Of a stretch of DNA of 64,000 nucleotides, positions 58,366 to 64,000 are shown piece after piece. The DNA comes from Eriocheir sinensis (taxonomy: Eukaryota; Arthropoda; Malacostraca; Decapoda; Varunidae). Each line of letters begins with the position of its first letter. Position 1 is the first letter of the stretch. Below the pieces are notes generated by a model that did no database searches, was not told the origin of the DNA, and was given only the letters and a program-made list of their open reading frames with translations. The position numbers were made by a program, and so were the translations under genes. Location of the stretch: contig NW_026111754.1 in NCBI RefSeq assembly GCF_024679095.1, forward strand, positions 310,001 through 374,000, in the 5' to 3' direction.

Positions 58366-60292
58366 ATAATATAATATATTTTTATACATATTTAAAATAT
58401 TTAATGTATATTTTGTATATATATATTTTATCCAAATTTACGTGATCTTATATGTATTTGTTTATATATTTTCATACAAATTTACATTATTTTATGTGAG
58501 TTTTGTATATGTATTTCAATACAAATTTGCCTAACTTTATGTGTATTTTGCATATCTATTTTCAAACTAATTTAAATTATTTTTGTGTATATTTGTATAT
58601 ATTTTTATACAAATTTTTGTTATTTTATTTGTTTTTTGTATATATATTTTCCTACAAATATACATTCTTTTATTGGAATTTTGTGTATTTAATTTTTTAC
58701 GAATTTACATTATTTTATGTGTATTTTGTATATATATTTTTCTACGTATTTAAACTATTTTATGTGTATTTTATATATACATTTTCATAAAAATTTACGT
58801 TATTGTATTGTGTGTATTCGTATATATTTTGAAACATTTTATACAAATTCATGTTATTTTATGTGTATTTGTATATATATTTTCATACAAATTTATATTA
58901 TTTTATGTGTATTCTTACATATATTTTATTACAAATTTACCTTATTTTATGTTTATTTTGTATATTTATTTTATTCAATTTTAAATTATTTAATGTGTAT
59001 ATTTGTATTTGTATTTAGGTTATTTTATGTGTTTTCTATATATATTTTCATCCAAAATTACATTATTTTATTGTTATTTTCTTAATTTAACTCGATACGA
59101 ATTTAGATTATTTCATAGGTATTTTGTATACATATTTTTATACTCATTTACATTATCTAATGTGTGTTTTGTATATATTTTTTTATGCAAACTAATTTTA
59201 TGTGCATTTTTGTACATATATTTTTATAGAAACTTAAAACGTTATTTTATGTGCATTTGGTATATGTTTTCTCATACAAATTTACATTATTTAATTAGTT
59301 TTTTGTTTATTTATTTTGATACGAATGACTTGATTATTGGTGTATTTTGTAAATATTTTTTTATACGTATTTACATTACTTAATGTGCATTTTGTTTATA
59401 ATTTTTTTTATACAAATTTACGTTATTATATGTGTATTTGTTAAAAATATTTTGAAACGAATTTACTTTATTTTATGTATTTTGTATATATATTTCAATT
59501 CAAATTTAGCTTATTTTGTGAGTATTTTGTATATCTATTTTCATACAAGTTTAACTACTTCTGTGTATTTTTGTATATAGTTTTATACAAATTTACGTTA
59601 TTTTATGTGCATTTTGTATATTTATATTTATACGAATACACATTCTCTTATTGGTATTTTGTTTATTTATATTTATACGAATTTACATTATTTTATGTGT
59701 ATTTTGAATACATTTTTGATTCGTATTTACATAATTTTATTTGTATTTTGTATATATATATTTATAGAAATCTACGTTATTTTATGTGTATTCGTATATA
59801 TATTTTGAAACAAATTTACATTGTTTTATATGTTTTTTGCATATCTATTTCAATACAAATTTACCTTATTGTATGTGCATTTTGTATATTTATTTTTATA
59901 CAAATTCAAATATTTTATGTGTATTTTGGTATATATAATTTTATAAAAAATGCGTTATTTTATAGGTATTTTGCATCTTAGTTTTCATACAAATGTACAT
60001 TATTTTATTAATATTCTGTGTATATATTTTGATACGATTTTATATTATACTATTTGTGTTTTGTATATATTTTTATATACATATTTTCATTATTTAATGT
60101 GTATTTTTTAAATATATTTTATTCAAATTAACGTCATTTTAAGTGTATTTGTTTATATAATTTCATTCAAATTTACATTATTTTAAGTGTATTTTGTATA
60201 TGTATTTCAATACAAATTTACCTAATTTTAGGTGTATTTTGTATATTTATTTTCATACAAATTTAAATTATTTTTGTGTTTTTTTTATATAC
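58366..60292 (+). repeat. 45-bp AT satellite, T-rich, regular
   Basis: About 43 monomers between the arms of the 2.15-kb inverted duplication, from junction G to junction H. The first part follows 32930-34000 and the later part follows 381-1000 and 36500-37130. Confidence 0.88.
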
Positions 60293-60590
60293 ATATAGAG
60301 TAAATTTCTATGAAAATATATATTCAAAATACATATAAAATTATGTAAATAAGTATAAAAATATATATATCAAATACACCCAAAATAATGAAAATTCGTA
60401 TCAAAATAAATAAACAAAATTCCGATAAAAGAACGTATATTTGTAGGAAAATAAATATACAAAATACACATAAAATTACGAAAATTTGAATAAAAGTATA
60501 TACAAAAAAACAAAAACAAAAATTTCAATTTGTATGAAAATAGATATACAAAATACACATATAATTAGTTAAATTTGTATTTAAATACAA
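60293..60590 (-). repeat. Short A-rich block, about 6.5 monomers
   Basis: Starts at junction H (ATATAGAGTAAATTTCTATG) and shares order with 38664-38800 (ATATCAAATACACC, then AAATTCCGATAAAAGAACG). Confidence 0.85.
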
Positions 60591-63273
60591 ATATATTTGA
60601 AACAAATTTACGTAATTTTAAGTCTATATGTTTATATATTTTCATTCAAATTTACATTATTTTCAGTGTATTTTGTATATGTATTTCAATACAAATTTAC
60701 CTATTTTTATGTTTTTTGTATATTTATTTTCATACAAGTTTAAATTATTTTTGTGTATTTTTGTATATAGTTTTATACAAATTTAGGTTATTTTATGTGT
60801 ATTTTGTATATCTATTTTCATACAAATACACATTCTTTTCATGATATTTTGTTTATTTATTTTGACACGAATTAACATTATTTAATGTGTATTTTGTATA
60901 TATATTTTTATACGTATTTACATTATTTCATGTGTATTTTGTATATATATTTCTATATAAATCTGCGTTATTTTATGTGTATGCGTATATATATTTTGAA
61001 ACAAATTTACATTGTTTTATGTGTATTTTGCATATTTTTTCAATACAAATTTACCTTATTGTATGTGCATTTTGTATATTAATTTTAATACAAATTTGAT
61101 TAATCTATGTGTATTTTTGTATATGTATTTTTATAAAAATATGCTTTATTTTATGGGTATTTTGCATCTTTATTTTCATACAAATTTACATTATTTTATT
61201 GATATTCTGTGTATTTATTTTGATATGTATTTACATTATTCTATGTGTATTTTGTATATATATTTTATATAAAATGTATTTGTTTTCATTTCATACAAAT
61301 CTACATTATTTTATGTGTTTTTTGTACATGTATTTAAATACAAATTTAACTAGTTATATGTGTATTTTGTATATCTATTTTGTATGTATATTTTCATAGA
61401 AATTTACTCTATTTTATGAGTATTCGTATATATATATTGATACAAATTTACATTATTAATGTGTATTTTGCATATCTATTTCAATACAAATTTACTTTAT
61501 TGTACGTGCATTTTGTACATTTATTTTAATACAAATTTAATTATTTTATATGTATTTTTGTATATATATTTTTATGCAAATATGCGTTATTATATGGATA
61601 TTTTACATCTTTATTTTCATACAAATTTACATTATTTTATTGATATTCTCTTTATTTATTTTGATACGATTTAACATTATTCTATGTGTTTTTTGTATAT
61701 ATTTTTTTTATACATATTTACAATCTCTAATGTTCATTTTGTATATATATTTTATCCAAATCTACATTATTTTATGTGTATTTGTTTACATATTTTCATA
61801 CATATTTACATTATTTTATGTGTTTTTTGTATATATATTTTTCTACGTATTTAAATTATTTTATATGTATTTTGTACATACATTTTCATAAAAAAAATTA
61901 CGTTATTTTATTCTGTGTATAAGTATATATTTTGATACAAATTTTATACAAATTCATGTTATTTAATGTGTATTTGTATATATATTTTCATACAAATTTA
62001 TGTTATTTTATGTGAATTTTTTCATATATTTCATTACAAATTTACCTTATTTCATGTTTATATTGTATATTTATTTCATTCAATTTTAAATTATTTTATG
62101 TGTATTTTTGTATTTGTATTTAGGTTATTTTATGTGTATTTTGTATACATATTTTCATCCAAAATTACATTATTTTATTGGTATTTCTTAATTTAATTCG
62201 ATACGAATTTAGATTATTTCATAGGTATTTTGTATACATATTTGTATACTCATTTACATTATCTAATGTGTGTTTTTTATATATATTTTTATGCAAGTTT
62301 ATTTAATGATCATTTTTGTACATATATTTTTATAGAAATTTGCGTTATTTTATGTATATAGTTTTATATAAATTTACGTTATTTTATGTGCATTTTGTAT
62401 ATTTATATTTATACAAATACAACTTCTTTTATTGGTATATTGTTTATTTACATTTATACGAATTTACATTATTTTATGTGTATTTTGTATACATTTTTTT
62501 ATACGTATTTACTTAATTTTATGTGTATTTTGTATATGTATTTTTATAGAAATCTACGTTATTTAATGTGTATTCGTATATATATTTTGAAACAAATTTA
62601 CATTATTTTATAAGTATTTTGCATATCTATTTCAATACAAATTTACCTTATTGTATGTGCATTTTGTATATTTATTTTAATACAAGTTCAGATATTTTAT
62701 GTGGATTTTGGTATCAATAATTTTATAAAAAATGCGTTATTTTATAGGTATTTTGCATCTTAATTTTCATACAAATTTACATTATTTTATTAATATTCTG
62801 TGTATATATTTTGATACGATTTTACATTATTCTATTTGTGTTTTGTATATATTTTTTTATACATATTTACATTATTTAATGTGTATTTTGTATATATATT
62901 TCATACAAATTTACGTTATTATATGTGTATTTGTTTATATATATTTTTTCAAATTTACATTATTTTATGTGTATTTTGTATATGTATTTCAATACAAATT
63001 AACCTAATTTTATGTGTATTTTGTATATTTCTTTTCAGACAAATTTAAATTATTTTTGTTTATTTTTGTATATAGTTTTATACAAATTTAGGTTATTTTA
63101 CGTACGCATTTACATTATTTAATGTGTGTTTTGTATATATATTTTCATCCAAAGTTACTTTATTTTATGTTCATTTTTGGACATATATTTTTCATAGAAA
63201 TTAGCGTTATTTTATATGTATTTGTATATGTTTTCTCATACAAATTTATATTATTTTATTGATATTTTGTTAT
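60591..63273 (+). repeat. 45-bp AT satellite, T-rich, regular
   Basis: About 60 monomers. Contains the right arm of the inverted duplication and the clean copy of the 31.7-kb-offset duplication. A half-monomer marker lies near 63099. Ends at TTTGTTATTCTTATAAAAA. Confidence 0.9.
60600..62770 (+). repeat. Right arm of a 2.15-kb inverted duplication (partner 55678-57830)
   Basis: The reverse complement of the partner across all landmarks, with matching spacing: about 440 bp between the CATTC-TTTTCATG and TTTTCATTTC landmarks in both arms. The outer edge is near 62770, just after TTTTGCATCTTAATTTTCAT. Confidence 0.8.
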
Positions 63274-64000
63274 TCTTATAAAAATATATATACCAAAATA
63301 CACATAAAATATTTAAATTTGTATTGAAATAAATATACAAAATGCACATACAATAGATAAACTTCTATTGAAAGAGATATGCAAAAATACATATAAAACA
63401 ATGTAAAATTGTTTCAAAATATATATACGAATACACATAAAATAACGTAGATTTCTATAAAAATATATATACAAAATACACATAAAATTAAGTAAATACG
63501 TATAAAAAAAATGTAAACAAAATACACATAAAATAATGTAAATTCGAAACAAAATAAATAAACAAAATACCAATAAAAGAATGTGTATTGGTATATGTAT
63601 AAATGTACAAAATACACATACAAAATAATTATAAAATAAGGTAAATTTTTAATGAAATATATGTACAAAATACACATAAAATAATGTAAATTTATATGAA
63701 AATATATATACAAATACTCATAAAATACCATGAATTTGTATAAAATTATATATTCAAAATAAATATTAAATAATGTAAATGCGTATAAAAATATATATAC
63801 AAAGTACATATAAAATAATGTAAATTCGTATCAATATAAATCAACAAAATACCAATAAAATAATATATATTTGAATGAAAATAGATTTACAAAATACACA
63901 TAACATAACTAAAATTTGTATTGAAATATATACAAAAATACATAAAACTAATTTGAGTTTGTATGAAAATAGATATTCAAAATACACATAAAACTATGTA
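61150..64000 (+). repeat. Direct segmental duplication, copy 2 (partner 29400-32280)
   Basis: The cleaner copy of the segment seen at 29400-32280, including the same half-monomer and the same strand switch. It runs off the window end. Confidence 0.75.
63274..64000 (-). repeat. 45-bp AT satellite, A-rich orientation
   Basis: About 16 monomers, beginning at the breakpoint CTTATAAAAATATATATACC shared with 31556 and, with one base changed, 7876. Continues past the window end. Confidence 0.88.

Overview
This window holds no gene that I can support. It is about 64 kb of extremely AT-rich satellite DNA, roughly 85-90% A+T by eye, built from a degenerate monomer of about 45 bp. In the orientation called + here, a typical unit opens with TTTTATGTGTATTTTG, has a TATATATTT-like core and ends ATACAAATTTACATTA. 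Because 45 is a multiple of three and the + oriented unit has no stop codon in any forward frame, the array produces many overlapping long open frames with a 15-residue period rich in Tyr, Ile, Phe, Cys and Leu. These are by-products of the repeat, not proteins. The architecture (large satellite, LINE fragment, long (TA)n tracts) is eukaryotic. The one non-satellite insert, at 43026-43188, looks like the 3' end of a CR1-type LINE of a kind I associate with decapod crustacean genomes. A decapod or other arthropod host is therefore my best, uncertain, guess.

Layout. The array is a mosaic of about 48 blocks that alternate in orientation, T-rich (+) or A-rich (-) on the given strand, from under 0.1 kb to about 7.5 kb long. 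Block ends given here are good to about 15 bp. Within blocks, distinguishable monomer variants follow a conserved order, giving a higher-order repeat of about 26 monomers, or 1.17 kb. This is clearest at 36950-38126 and 40812-41980. Most orientation-switch junctions are not unique: the same junction sequence recurs two to seven times, so inversions occurred first and the inverted arrangement was then copied in multi-kb segments. The largest copies are an inverted duplication of about 6.2 kb (11985-18150 and 23360-29565), an inverted duplication of about 2.15 kb (55678-57830 and 60600-62770), and direct duplications 3360-5150 / 42890-44840, 36226-38090 / 40083-41945, and 29400-32280 / 61150-64000.

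Punctuating the array are long (TA)n tracts (3085-3323, 15375-15526, 26117-26212, 26648-26906, 47627-47728, 48649-48772, 53997-54075 and a short one at 10459-10491), a small AG tract near 54259, a weakly related stretch at 14906-15115, and the single LINE insertion. That insertion carries a perfect 27-bp inverted repeat at its 5' side, consistent with snap-back of the cDNA during insertion. Zones at about 20.8-34.3 kb and 44.4-49.6 kb are much noisier in short indels than their duplicates elsewhere, from real decay or from poorly polished assembly. I see no operon, RNA gene, CRISPR array or regulatory site. The interest lies in repeat architecture, not in a gene system.
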